This document shows positions 35,046-44,046 of a stretch of DNA of 64,000 nt, piece by piece; positions within the stretch are counted from its first letter, which is position 1, and every line of letters begins with the position of its first letter. The position numbers and the translations under genes were made by a program. The notes under the pieces were generated by a model. That model was not told the DNA's origin. It did not search any database and saw only the letters and a program-made list of their open reading frames with translations. The DNA is from Rheinheimera aquimaris (GTDB lineage Bacteria; Pseudomonadota; Gammaproteobacteria; Enterobacterales; Alteromonadaceae): assembly GCF_020531985.1 (NCBI RefSeq), contig NZ_JAJAVQ010000001.1:1008846-1072845 (forward strand). Reading direction: 5' to 3'.

Positions 35046-35081
35046 CAAAAATAACAAAGCCCCCAGTCAGACTGAAGGGCT
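35046..35081 (-). terminator. Terminator between ffh and rpsP
   Basis: Minus-strand arms AGCCCTTCAGT and ACTGGGGGCT form an 11-bp stem with two U-G pairs and a CTG loop, then TTGTTATTTTTG. It separates ffh from the ribosomal operon. Confidence 0.75.
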
Positions 35082-35152
35082 GCAGCATTTTACTGATTTA
35101 GAGCAGAATTGCAAGGCATTTCGCGGCTTGGCAGCCTTTATCTGAATGTGAT

Positions 35153-35172
35153 AGCCCGCCTGGCAGCGGGCT
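35153..35172 (-). terminator. Hairpin directly after ffh
   Basis: A 7-bp GC-rich stem AGCCCGC / GCGGGCT with a six-base loop, 11 bases after the ffh stop, without a U run. Probably a 3'-end stabiliser upstream of the real terminator. Confidence 0.5.
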
Positions 35173-35182
35173 TTAAGTATCG

Positions 35183-36550
35183 TTAGCGTGGAGGCAGCAT
35201 ACCCGGTGGCAGCTTGCCGCCCATGCCGCGCATCATCTTCATTAAGCCACCTTTACCCGACATCTGCTTCATCATTTTCTGCATCTGGGTAAATTGCTTC
35301 AGCAGCTGGTTAATATCCTGCACCTGGGTACCGGAACCTGCAGCAATGCGTTTTTTGCGCGAGCCTTTTAGCAAATCCGGAAACTCGCGCTCTTTGGGAG
35401 TCATGGAATTAATAATGGCTTCCATTTTCACGAACTGCTTGTCGCCCATCTGATTCATTGCGCCCGCAGGCAGGTTTTTCATCCCGGGTAATTTATCCAG
35501 CATCGACATCATGCCACCCATACCGCGCATCTGTACCAGCTGCTCGCGAAAATCTTCCAGTGAGAAGCCTTTACCCTTCATCACTTTTTGCGCCATTTTG
35601 GCTGCTTTGTCGCGATCGACCTTTTGCTCCAGCTCTTCAATCAGGCCAAGTACATCGCCCATGCCCAAAATGCGCGAGGCTATGCGGTCTGGGTGAAACG
35701 GTTCCAGTGCATCGGTTTTCTCACCGGTACCGATAAACTTAATTGGCTTGCCGGTAATGTGGCGGATAGATAACGCCGCACCACCACGGGCATCACCGTC
35801 AGCTTTAGTTAAAATCACACCGGTCAGAGGCAATGCGTCGTTAAAAGCCTTAGCAGTATTCGCTGCATCCTGACCAGTCATGGCATCGACCACAAACAAG
35901 GTTTCAATCGGCTTCACTGCAGCATGCAGCGCTTTGATTTCATCCATCATCTCGCTGTCAACATGCAGACGACCTGCAGTGTCGACCAGCAGCACATCAA
36001 AGATACGGGTACGGGCATGGGCAATAGCGGCATTGACAATATCGACCGGTTTTTGCGACACATCACTTGGAAAAAACTCAACACCAATGTCTTTAGCCAG
36101 TGTTTCCAGCTGTTTGATTGCCGCAGGGCGATAGACGTCAGCCGACACCACTAAAACTTTTTTCTTTTTCCGCTCGGTTAAGAACTTTGCCAGTTTGCCA
36201 ACAGAAGTGGTTTTACCGGCGCCCTGTAAGCCCGCCATCATCACAACCGCTGGCGGCTGAGTATTAAGCTTAAGTTCTTCGTTGGCTTCGCCCATCGCAT
36301 CTTCCAATGCTTTACGGACAATTTTCAGAAATTCCTGACCAGGGGTTAAGCTTTTACTGACTTCAAGCCCGACTGAGCGCTCTTTTACCGTGGCAACAAA
36401 GTCGCGAACTACAGGCAAAGCAACATCGGCTTCGAGCAGCGCCATACGCACTTCACGCAGCGTGTCTTTAATATTATCTTCGGTTAAACGTCCACGGCCG
36501 GTGATATTTTTTAGCGTGGCACTTAAACGGTCGGACAGATTCTCAAACAT
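35183..36550 (-). CDS. ffh: Signal recognition particle GTPase Ffh
   Basis: Binds signal sequences with 4.5S RNA and delivers ribosomes to FtsY. 455 residues against 453 in E. coli. N domain 1-90, G domain with GLQGAGKTTS, DTAGRLH and TKADGDARGG, then the Met-rich M domain from about 300 (GMGGMMSML, QMQKMMKQM). Divergent from ypjD, as in E. coli. Confidence 0.98.
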   Translation of the reverse strand: MFENLSDRLSATLKNITGRGRLTEDNIKDTLREVRMALLEADVALPVVRDFVATVKERSVGLEVSKSLTPGQEFLKIVRKALEDAMGEANEELKLNTQPPAVVMMAGLQGAGKTTSVGKLAKFLTERKKKKVLVVSADVYRPAAIKQLETLAKDIGVEFFPSDVSQKPVDIVNAAIAHARTRIFDVLLVDTAGRLHVDSEMMDEIKALHAAVKPIETLFVVDAMTGQDAANTAKAFNDALPLTGVILTKADGDARGGAALSIRHITGKPIKFIGTGEKTDALEPFHPDRIASRILGMGDVLGLIEELEQKVDRDKAAKMAQKVMKGKGFSLEDFREQLVQMRGMGGMMSMLDKLPGMKNLPAGAMNQMGDKQFVKMEAIINSMTPKEREFPDLLKGSRKKRIAAGSGTQVQDINQLLKQFTQMQKMMKQMSGKGGLMKMMRGMGGKLPPGMLPPR

Positions 36551-36699
36551 GGTTACTCACTCTACAGCGATATTGGCGCCGATTATATCAAAGACTGAAG
36601 TTCAGCGCAGCCGTTAAGAAACTGTTGCGCATCACACTGGGCATCGGGTTAAAGTTGCAATACAATAGCAAGCCACCGAAATGAAAGGAAATAGCTCTG

Positions 36700-37506
36700 A
36701 TGTCCACGGCACTGTTTACTGCATTCGCTTTACTTGCTTATCTGGTTGCCACCGGCTCAGTATTGCTGCGTATTTTTCATCCGCAAGGCCCGCATTTTAA
36801 AACAACCTTCAGTGCCGCAGTGCTTGGTGTCGTGTTACACGCATTGGTGCTGGGCGATATGCTCTTTACCGGACAAGGCCAGAATTTTAGTCTGCTGAAT
36901 GTCAGCTCACTGGTATGCTGGCTCATTACTGTTGCCGTTACACTGACAGCTCTGCGTACCCCGATCATTTTACTGCTGCCGGTTGTGTATGGTTTTGCTG
37001 CCATGGTACAGCTGGCAGTGTTAACGTTGCCACATAATGTACAACTGCATCACTTCGAACAAAACGTTGGTCTGCTGGTGCATATTACGCTGGCATTTAT
37101 TGCTTACGCCATTCTGATGATGGCAATGTTGTACTCATTTCAGGTGAGCTATATCAACAACAAGTTAAAGCAAAAAAACATTGCTGCCGTGACCCGCCAT
37201 ATGCCGCCGCTGGTTCAGGCAGAAATACTGCAGTTCAGATTGTTGTTGGCAGGCACTGTTTTACTTGGTTTAGCGTTGCTGGTTGCAGCACTGTTTATGG
37301 ATAACTGGCTGGCAAAAGAAAACCTGCATAAAACCATTTTTAGCCTGCTTGGCTTTATCGTGTTTGCAACCTTATGTTGGGGTCATGCCCGTAAAGGCTG
37401 GCGCGGCAAAATTGCCAATACATTAACCATAGCAGGCGCCGCGCTGTTAACACTTGGCTATTTTGGCAGCCGTTTTGTACGCGAAGTACTGTTAAATACA
37501 CTTTAA
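36700..37506 (+). CDS. ypjD: YpjD/CcsA-family inner membrane protein
   Basis: A 268-residue protein with about eight membrane helices, homologous to E. coli YpjD of the cytochrome c assembly (CcsA/CcmC) superfamily. The end TLCWGHARKGWRGK then GYFGSRFVREVLL matches YpjD. The Trp-rich WxWD haem motif of true CcsA is not seen, so a haem role is uncertain. AAGGA precedes the ATG. Same position next to ffh and yfjD as in E. coli. Confidence 0.88.
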   Translation: MSTALFTAFALLAYLVATGSVLLRIFHPQGPHFKTTFSAAVLGVVLHALVLGDMLFTGQGQNFSLLNVSSLVCWLITVAVTLTALRTPIILLLPVVYGFAAMVQLAVLTLPHNVQLHHFEQNVGLLVHITLAFIAYAILMMAMLYSFQVSYINNKLKQKNIAAVTRHMPPLVQAEILQFRLLLAGTVLLGLALLVAALFMDNWLAKENLHKTIFSLLGFIVFATLCWGHARKGWRGKIANTLTIAGAALLTLGYFGSRFVREVLLNTL

Positions 37507-37509
37507 TCC

Positions 37510-37538
37510 TTGACTCAACAGGCACTTCGTAATATCAA
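37510..37538 (+). promoter_or_regulatory. Sigma-70 promoter candidate for the CNNM gene
   Basis: TTGACT, 17 bases, TATCAA, just after the ypjD stop and 33 bases before the TTG start at 37572. Confidence 0.5.
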
Positions 37539-37571
37539 GTACGGGTGTTTGGCAATACAGGTAATTAACTC

Positions 37572-38840
37572 TTGGACGACATATCGACGGGTACGCTATT
37601 TATCATTCTTGGCGTGCTCCTATTCATATCTGCCTATTTCTCAGGATCAGAAACAGGCATGATGTCTGTCAACCCTTATCGTTTAAAGCATTTAACAAAC
37701 GAAAATCATAAGGGTGCTATTCGGGTAAGCGAGCTGCTAAAGCGGCCAGATCGTTTAATAGGCCTGATTCTTATCGGCAACAATCTGGTTAATATCGCAG
37801 CATCAGCCATAGCGACAATTATTGGTATGCGTCTTTACGGAGATCTGGGTATTGCGATTGCCACCGTGGTGCTGACGATGGTGGTACTGGTGTTTGCCGA
37901 AGTTACGCCCAAAACAATAGCGGCACTGCACCCGGAGCGGATAGCGTTTCCAAGTTCAGCGCTGCTGAAGCTGCTACTTAAAGTTTTTTATCCTTTAGTA
38001 TGGCTGGTCAACTTTATTACTAACGGTATTCTGGCATTGATGGGCATCAGCCCGGAAAAACATCAGGGCAACAGCTTAAGTGCCGAAGAGCTGCGCACCG
38101 TAGTGCATGAAGCCGGCGCACTGATCCCCGAACAACACCAAAGCATGCTGGTCGGTGTGCTGGATCTGGAAAATGCCACCGTTGAAGACATTATGGTGCC
38201 GCGCAATGAAATTGTCGGTATCGATATCAACGATGACTGGAAAGACATAGAACGCCAGCTTGCAAACATGCAGTACAGCCGCATTTTGCTGTATCGCGAC
38301 AGTATTGATGAGGCCGTCGGCTTTGTACACCCGCGCGAATTAATGCGCTTATTGCTGAAAGAGCAGCTGACTAAAGCGACATTAATGCGGGCGGTCAGTG
38401 AAATTTACTTTATTCCTGAAGGCACGCCACTTAATACCCAATTGCATAAGTTTCAGCGTACTAAAGAGCGCATTGGCCTGGTAGTTGATGAATATGGCGA
38501 TATTCAGGGCCTGGTGACCTTGGCAGATATTCTGGAAGAAGTTGTCGGTGAATTTACTACTGATATTGCAGAAGACAGCAACGAAGATATTGTTAAACAG
38601 CCTGATGGCTCTTATCTGATTGACGGTAGTATTAACCTGCGCGATTTGAACAGGGAAATGCATCTTGAACTGCCAACAGACGGCCCCAAAACGCTTAATG
38701 GCCTGATTTTAGAGTATCTGGAAGAAATTCCTCAGGGCAACCTTAGTATCAGGCTGTCTGGCTATCCGATGGAAGTGATCGATGTGCAGGATAATATGAT
38801 TAAAACTGTACGTTTGATGCCACATTTGAAAAAAGACTAA
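37572..38840 (+). CDS. yfjD: CNNM/CorC-family membrane protein (YfjD-like)
   Basis: A 422-residue transporter-like protein of the CNNM (DUF21-CBS) family linked to Mg/Co efflux. N-terminal DUF21 membrane part to about 190 (YFSGSETGMMS, LIGNNLVN, FAEVTPKT), a pair of CBS domains at about 200-330 (DIMVPRNEIVGIDIND, VDEYGDIQGLVTLADILEE), and the CorC_HlyC C-terminal domain. The start is a TTG: it gives MDDIST, in step with the MEHIST start of E. coli YfjD, and no ATG fits. Confidence 0.9.
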   Translation: MDDISTGTLFIILGVLLFISAYFSGSETGMMSVNPYRLKHLTNENHKGAIRVSELLKRPDRLIGLILIGNNLVNIAASAIATIIGMRLYGDLGIAIATVVLTMVVLVFAEVTPKTIAALHPERIAFPSSALLKLLLKVFYPLVWLVNFITNGILALMGISPEKHQGNSLSAEELRTVVHEAGALIPEQHQSMLVGVLDLENATVEDIMVPRNEIVGIDINDDWKDIERQLANMQYSRILLYRDSIDEAVGFVHPRELMRLLLKEQLTKATLMRAVSEIYFIPEGTPLNTQLHKFQRTKERIGLVVDEYGDIQGLVTLADILEEVVGEFTTDIAEDSNEDIVKQPDGSYLIDGSINLRDLNREMHLELPTDGPKTLNGLILEYLEEIPQGNLSIRLSGYPMEVIDVQDNMIKTVRLMPHLKKD

Positions 38841-38845
38841 TTGGT

Positions 38846-38867
38846 AAAGCCGGGAAACCGGCTTTTT
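38846..38867 (+). terminator. Intrinsic terminator after the CNNM gene
   Basis: An 8-bp stem AAAGCCGG / CCGGCTTT with a GAAA tetraloop and a TTTTT end, five bases after the stop. Convergent with the transglycosylase gene. Confidence 0.88.
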
Positions 38868-38882
38868 CCTCAAGCGGCTTGC

Positions 38883-39515
38883 TCAACCAAAAAACAAGCG
38901 CCATAACCAGCCACGCTTTAAATCTTCTTCACATTTGTTCAGTTGCCCGGCATACATTCTCGCCCGGCTGTCTACTTTTTTCGCGGTTTGAACCAGCCAG
39001 GCCTTTTTCTTGTAGCTGCCGCGTTTATATCCGCCCCAACCTTCATGGTAGTTAAGGTATTGGGCATAGCCATCCCATTTTGATACGCCGTTTAAACGCT
39101 GGCTTTTACTGATATACCAGCCCATAAAATCTATCGCATCATCAAAGTTGTCGCGGCTGGCCCAAAACCTGTCAGCCTCTTTGACATACTCATCCCAGGT
39201 CACTGTTTTCGCCTGAGAATAACCATAGGCATTGCTGGCCCGGCCGTACGGGATGAACCCCAGAAACCAGCGCATTGGCGGGCGGGCATTGTGTTTGAAA
39301 CTACTTTCCTGATACATGATGCTCATGGGCACATGAATAGGTACGCCCCATTTATCTCTAACCTTGGCGGCAGCATCATACCAGTCACGATGTTCGTAGA
39401 AAATTTCACATAGATTAGAGGTGTTTTTCGGCGGCGGCGTAGCGCAGCCAGTTAAAATAACGGCAAACACGCTACAACATAAAAACGGTGTAATACGGAA
39501 CTGAACTTTTTTCAT
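38883..39515 (-). CDS. SLT-type transglycosylase lipoprotein
   Basis: A 210-residue lipoprotein: signal, lipobox LTGC with Cys24, then a compact lytic-transglycosylase-like domain. The probable catalytic Glu70 is in MYQESSFKHNARP, with SNAYGYSQ and the late YLNYHEGWGGY typical of this group. It would cleave peptidoglycan between MurNAc and GlcNAc. The ATG at 39515 begins the signal; a GTG further up has no merit. Not one of the standard Mlt proteins that I can name. Confidence 0.8.
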   Translation of the reverse strand: MKKVQFRITPFLCCSVFAVILTGCATPPPKNTSNLCEIFYEHRDWYDAAAKVRDKWGVPIHVPMSIMYQESSFKHNARPPMRWFLGFIPYGRASNAYGYSQAKTVTWDEYVKEADRFWASRDNFDDAIDFMGWYISKSQRLNGVSKWDGYAQYLNYHEGWGGYKRGSYKKKAWLVQTAKKVDSRARMYAGQLNKCEEDLKRGWLWRLFFG

Positions 39516-39577
39516 CCGGTTGATTCTAACAAGGTGCACGGACGCAACCAAGTTTTATTCTCCCTGGATATCACTTA

Positions 39578-39606
39578 CGGCTACCAAATGGTAGCCGATT
39601 TTTTTT
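39578..39606 (+). terminator. Orphan plus-strand intrinsic terminator
   Basis: An 8-bp stem CGGCTACC / GGTAGCCG, loop AAAT, followed by A and eight T on the plus strand. Both flanking genes are on the minus strand, so no known gene ends here. On the minus strand it follows the gshA stop by 31 bases but lacks a U run in that direction. Confidence 0.75.
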
Positions 39607-39636
39607 GCACTTTTATCACAAACAGCTTTTTTCGCA

Positions 39637-41238
39637 TCAGACGTCTTGTGCTTTATCGCACTTTGGCACTTCGGCATAATATTGCGCAATATATTGCTCA
39701 AAACTTAGGTCGTCTTGTTGTTCAATCTGTTGCTGCTGCAACAACGATTGAGCTGCCGCCTCAGTAAACTGTTGCTCGTTGTAATGCTGATAGTCTTCGT
39801 TGGCTAGCTGCTGCTGATACCTGGCCGACAGCGCCAGCATAAAGTGACCGTTATCCTGCTGAGCAGCAATAAGATTATTCAGAACCTGGCCGGATACCGT
39901 TTGTGCCGGATCTAACAGCCCCATGTAAAACTGCTTAATCGCACTGCTGTAGCGTTCAGTTGTGTAAGCTGAATCAAGGTATTGCGCAACCGGCATCATG
40001 TCAGCAAAAAGCTCTTCCGCCCAATCCAGCATTAGTCTGGGCTGGCCATCCTGAATAATATCAAGGTTTCTGCGCCGGCCATCAGTCACTACTTTTTTCA
40101 GGTTTTGCTCTGTCACAGTCTGCTCTGACGCTGATAACGGCGGGCTGTCTTTCAGCAAACAATACAGCAGAAAAATGTCCAGAAAATGCATTTGCTCAGC
40201 AGTAATACCTACAGGGCTGAACGGATTAACGTCTAAAGCACGCACTTCAATATATTCTACGCCACGTTTAGCCAGTGCACAGGTAGGCCGCTCGCCGGAT
40301 TTTGTTGTTCTTTTGGGCCGGATAGTGGAGTAAAACTCGTTTTCGATTTGCAGCACGTTGGCATTCAGCTGCTGATACTCACCATCAACCTTCACACCGA
40401 TATTACGATACTCTTCTGACGGCATACTAATAGCCTGATGCAGCCCGGCAATATATTCATCCAGGTTGTTATAGGTAATGTTCAGGCTGGATTGTGCGCT
40501 GTTGGTGTAACCTAAATCACTCATGCGCAGCGATGTTGCATAGGGCAAATATAAAGTACCCTTGCCCAGCGTCTGAAAGCTATAGCGGCTTTGACGCCCT
40601 TCCAGGAATGACTGACACATCGCTGGCGATGCACCAAACAGATACACCATCAACCAGACGTAACGTTTATAGTTGCGGATAAGCGATAAATATTGCTCAG
40701 AGATAAAACTCTGCAGTGGCCCGCTTTGCGCCAATACCTGCTGATACTGTTGCCAGAAAGCCTCGGAAAAAGAAAAATTAAAATGCACGCCACTGATAGC
40801 CTGCATCATGCTGCCATATCTGTTGTGCAGCCCTTTACGGTAAAGAGTCTTCATTTTACCGACATTGGAGCTGCCATACTGAGCAAACGGAATTTCAGTT
40901 TGGCTTTGGATAAAACACGGCATACTACCCGCCCAGAACTGTTCTCCGGCAATATTGCGGATCGTGAAGCGATGTATATCACTAAGTTGCGCCAAAGTAG
41001 TGTCAATGCTATCAGTCGCAGGAGTAATAAATTCAAGCAGTGACTCTGAAAAGTCTGTTGTTATCCAAGGATGCGTCAGAGCTGAGCCTAAAGCTTTGGC
41101 ATGAGGGGTTAAGGCCAGACTACCATCGGCTTTTACCCGCAACGTTTCCCGTTCAATACCGCGCCGAATTCCGGTTATTGCTTGTTTCAAAGGCGCTGAG
41201 TTCAGCATTGCCAGGCGTTGTTGTAAATTTGAGCCCAA
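39637..41238 (-). CDS. gshA: Glutamate-cysteine ligase
   Basis: First step of glutathione synthesis. 533 residues, of the proteobacterial GshA type: GIRRGIERETLRV, ALGSALTHPWITTDFSE, SMPCFI, QYGSSNVGKMKTLYRKGL, SGVHFNFSF and YIEVRALDVNPFSP. The start is a TTG at 41238 with AAGGA seven bases before it; the first ATG (41208) has no ribosome site and would remove part of the conserved N-terminal helix. Divergent from the chemoreceptor gene. Confidence 0.95.
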   Translation of the reverse strand: MGSNLQQRLAMLNSAPLKQAITGIRRGIERETLRVKADGSLALTPHAKALGSALTHPWITTDFSESLLEFITPATDSIDTTLAQLSDIHRFTIRNIAGEQFWAGSMPCFIQSQTEIPFAQYGSSNVGKMKTLYRKGLHNRYGSMMQAISGVHFNFSFSEAFWQQYQQVLAQSGPLQSFISEQYLSLIRNYKRYVWLMVYLFGASPAMCQSFLEGRQSRYSFQTLGKGTLYLPYATSLRMSDLGYTNSAQSSLNITYNNLDEYIAGLHQAISMPSEEYRNIGVKVDGEYQQLNANVLQIENEFYSTIRPKRTTKSGERPTCALAKRGVEYIEVRALDVNPFSPVGITAEQMHFLDIFLLYCLLKDSPPLSASEQTVTEQNLKKVVTDGRRRNLDIIQDGQPRLMLDWAEELFADMMPVAQYLDSAYTTERYSSAIKQFYMGLLDPAQTVSGQVLNNLIAAQQDNGHFMLALSARYQQQLANEDYQHYNEQQFTEAAAQSLLQQQQIEQQDDLSFEQYIAQYYAEVPKCDKAQDV

Positions 41239-41435
41239 GTTAATTCCTTATTTGCTGCAGGTTGCTGCTGAAGTTGGGGCATTGACGTAAAACTCAAGGC
41301 CGGGCTTTAATTTAGCCTGCTATTTGCAATTCAACAATCAGATATTTGTCCACTTAACCGGCACTTGCGTTAAACCGACTGATAGCAGGCTGCAATTATT
41401 GCAACAGTGACTTAAACTTAGCCGCATCGACAGCC

Positions 41436-41464
41436 GCTATATACCATTCATGCTATATACCATT
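41436..41464. repeat. Direct repeat upstream of the chemoreceptor gene
   Basis: GCTATATACCATT occurs twice, at 41436-41448 and 41452-41464 (period 16), 16 bp before the start codon. Could hold a -10 element or a binding site. Confidence 0.6.
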
Positions 41465-41479
41465 TATTAAATAGGCCAT

Positions 41480-43024
41480 ATGAACCGACGCAACCAAAAT
41501 GTTATAAACGAGGAAGTCACTTTCAGTGCCGAACAGGAACTGGTATCAACCACAGACTTGCGTGGGGTTATTACCTATGCTAATCCGGCATTTTGTCAGG
41601 TGGCAGGTTTCACCGCAGAAGAGTTAATTGGCAAAAACCATAATCTCGTCAGGCACCCGGACATGCCTGCAGCAGCTTTTGCTGATCTGTGGCAGAAGCT
41701 AAAACAAGGGCAATCCTGGCGCGGTTTGGTGAAAAACCGCTGTAAAGACGGCCGCTACTATTGGGTAGATGCCTTTGTTACGCCCATATATCAGCAGCAA
41801 AAGCTGGTGGGTTACCAATCCGTGAGGGTAAAACCGGACGCCAAACTTATTCAGCGGGCCAACAAAAGCTACCCGTTAATCGCCGCAGGCAAACAGCCTT
41901 CTGACTGGCGCAGTAAGTTTGCGTTAAAACGCTCAGTAGCAGCAGTATTGACACTGCTGACAGTATGTGGCGGCATTGCGCTATTCGGTATGCAGTTTAG
42001 TCTGGCCTTGCTGTTACCTGTAATTTGGTTTGCCTGCTGCTATGACGAGTTGTTTGTGATCCCGGCTAAACTGCAACAGGCAAAAACCCGTTTTGACAGT
42101 GTCTCGCGCTGGATTTACTCAGGCTTTGGCCCTTATGGTATTGCTGATTTCCAGCAACAAATGAGCCAGGCAAGATTGCGCACTGTGCTGGGCCGCGCAA
42201 CAGACAGCACAGCAACACTGAAAATCATTGCCGAAACACAGGCAGAAGCCGTGCATTTAACGGAGCAAGGTATCCATCAGCAGCATGACAGGCTAAGCAG
42301 TATCGCTACCGCCACGGCGCAACTTTACAGCACAGTGCAGGATATTGCGCAGCGCACACAAGACACACATAAACAGGTAAGTGACACACACCAGATCTGT
42401 CAGAATGCTAAAAACACCATGCAGCAAACGGCAACAACAGTGCAGCAGCTGGCCAGCGAAGTTCAGGGTGCTGCCTCTACGGCAGATGGCCTGGCGGTTG
42501 AGGCCGAGCGCATCGGTGCGGTAATGAGCGAAATTCAGGGCATCGCTGATCAAACCAACCTGCTGGCACTGAACGCCGCTATTGAAGCTGCACGGGCCGG
42601 GGAACATGGTAGAGGCTTTGCTGTGGTTGCTGATGAAGTAAGAGCGCTGTCGTCACGCACGCACAATGCAACGGAGCAGATTAAACAATCAATAGGCGAA
42701 ATACAGCAAACCTTACTCAGCTGGGGTAAAGTCATGTCGCATAGCAGACAACAAGTGGAAGTATGCGTCGATGAAACCCGCCTAAGTGAACAGCAGCTGG
42801 CGGATATTTCGCGTATGATAGACCATATCGCCCAGCTTTCTTCGCAAATCGCGACCGCTGCTACCCAGCAGGGTGTCGTTGCCCATGAAGTGCAGCAGAG
42901 CGTTGAGCAGATACAAGATATTGCTAATAGTAACTTAGGAAATATTCAGATTGTTGCGGATAACAGTACTGCATTGCAGCAGCAGGCAGGAAAAATAGCT
43001 GATTTGAACAAAAGCTTCGGCTGA
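41480..43024 (+). CDS. PAS-containing methyl-accepting chemotaxis protein (Aer-like)
   Basis: A 514-residue receptor. An N-terminal cytoplasmic PAS domain (about 10-118; [36 protein letters not shown]) of the Aer type, which in E. coli holds FAD and senses redox state. Membrane hairpin 151-190, a short HAMP-like stretch, and the signalling domain with the conserved tip at 351-393 ([19 protein letters not shown]). There is no C-terminal CheR/CheB pentapeptide. Probably an aerotaxis or energy-taxis receptor. Confidence 0.9.
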   Translation: MNRRNQNVINEEVTFSAEQELVSTTDLRGVITYANPAFCQVAGFTAEELIGKNHNLVRHPDMPAAAFADLWQKLKQGQSWRGLVKNRCKDGRYYWVDAFVTPIYQQQKLVGYQSVRVKPDAKLIQRANKSYPLIAAGKQPSDWRSKFALKRSVAAVLTLLTVCGGIALFGMQFSLALLLPVIWFACCYDELFVIPAKLQQAKTRFDSVSRWIYSGFGPYGIADFQQQMSQARLRTVLGRATDSTATLKIIAETQAEAVHLTEQGIHQQHDRLSSIATATAQLYSTVQDIAQRTQDTHKQVSDTHQICQNAKNTMQQTATTVQQLASEVQGAASTADGLAVEAERIGAVMSEIQGIADQTNLLALNAAIEAARAGEHGRGFAVVADEVRALSSRTHNATEQIKQSIGEIQQTLLSWGKVMSHSRQQVEVCVDETRLSEQQLADISRMIDHIAQLSSQIATAATQQGVVAHEVQQSVEQIQDIANSNLGNIQIVADNSTALQQQAGKIADLNKSFG

Positions 43025-43045
43025 CAAGTTCATTAGCTATAAAAT

Positions 43046-43073
43046 AAAAAACTCCGCCAAAGCGGAGTTTTTT
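43046..43073. terminator. Bidirectional intrinsic terminator
   Basis: A 12-bp stem AAAAAACTCCGC / GCGGAGTTTTTT with loop CAAA between the stops at 43024 (+) and 43093 (-). Confidence 0.92.
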
Positions 43074-43092
43074 ATTGCTGATTCAGCAAGCT

Positions 43093-43926
43093 TCAGTTGT
43101 TTTTTTGCTCTTCTGCTGCTGGCTTATCATCTTCAGGTTTTACAGCATCCTGCTCAGCGAAGTCGGCATCATTGGAATCGCCAACCACATGTTCAAGCTT
43201 CAGCTTTCTTACGCTACGAATGGTCGTAATAGGCCCCGAGCAGGCGTATATAAAGAAAATACTAAACAGCATTTCAGCCGGCCGTGCTGCAATAACGACA
43301 AACACCAGCACCACCAGCAAAATGGTGAGGAAAGATACTCTGTCACGCCAGTTTAAATCTTTAAACGAGTTATAACGGAAATTACTCACCATCAGTAAGC
43401 CGGTCAAAATCGTCAGAATACCCACCAGGTAACCGATATTATCACCGTCAATCTGGTAGATACTGCCGCTCCATACCATGCCGGCAACAATCGCCGCAGC
43501 GGCCGGACTAGCCAGGCCCTGAAAAAACCGGCCATCGGTAACACTTAAATTGGCGTTGAATCTTGCAAGTCGCAGTGCGGCACAGGCAACATAAATAAAC
43601 GCAGCCAGCCAGCCGAACTTACCATACTCCGCCAGGCCCCAGTTGTACGCCACCAAAGCCGGTGCCATACCAAAAGACAACATATCAGACATGCTGTCAT
43701 ATTGGGCACCAAACTCGCTTTGCGTATTCGTCAACCTGGCAACTCTGCCATCGAGACCGTCAAAAATCATCGCGACAAAAATGGCCACTGCCGCCGCTTC
43801 AAAATGCCCGTTCATTGATGCCACTATGGCATAGAAACCAGAAAATAAACCACCGGTGGTTAGTAAATTAGGTAACAGGAAAATGCCCTTGCGCGGGGCG
43901 GTGTCTTGCGTTTTTGACTCAGTCAT
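43093..43926 (-). CDS. pssA: CDP-diacylglycerol-serine O-phosphatidyltransferase
   Basis: Makes phosphatidylserine, the precursor of phosphatidylethanolamine, in the inner membrane. 277 residues with about seven helices. The CDP-alcohol phosphotransferase motif is complete: D59-G60-x2-A63-R64-x8-G73-x3-D77-x3-D81. This is the integral-membrane (Bacillus-like) form, not the phospholipase-D-like E. coli Pss. The acidic tail (after 240) is variable. It stands alone between terminators. Confidence 0.93.
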   Translation of the reverse strand: MTESKTQDTAPRKGIFLLPNLLTTGGLFSGFYAIVASMNGHFEAAAVAIFVAMIFDGLDGRVARLTNTQSEFGAQYDSMSDMLSFGMAPALVAYNWGLAEYGKFGWLAAFIYVACAALRLARFNANLSVTDGRFFQGLASPAAAAIVAGMVWSGSIYQIDGDNIGYLVGILTILTGLLMVSNFRYNSFKDLNWRDRVSFLTILLVVLVFVVIAARPAEMLFSIFFIYACSGPITTIRSVRKLKLEHVVGDSNDADFAEQDAVKPEDDKPAAEEQKNN

Positions 43927-43997
43927 AAAGCCACTTCTGCTTTGGGAAATTAGTAATGATTATAAGGGACATACCTTAACATGGATAGCCTGATGGC

Positions 43998-44025
43998 AAA
44001 AGTGACCGCCACAGCGGTCACTTTT
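43998..44025 (-). terminator. Intrinsic terminator of clpB
   Basis: A 12-bp stem AAAAGTGACCGC / GCGGTCACTTTT with a four-base loop, 22 bases after the clpB stop; near symmetric, so perhaps active both ways. Confidence 0.8.
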
Positions 44026-44046
44026 ACATCAAGAATTACCACTTAG

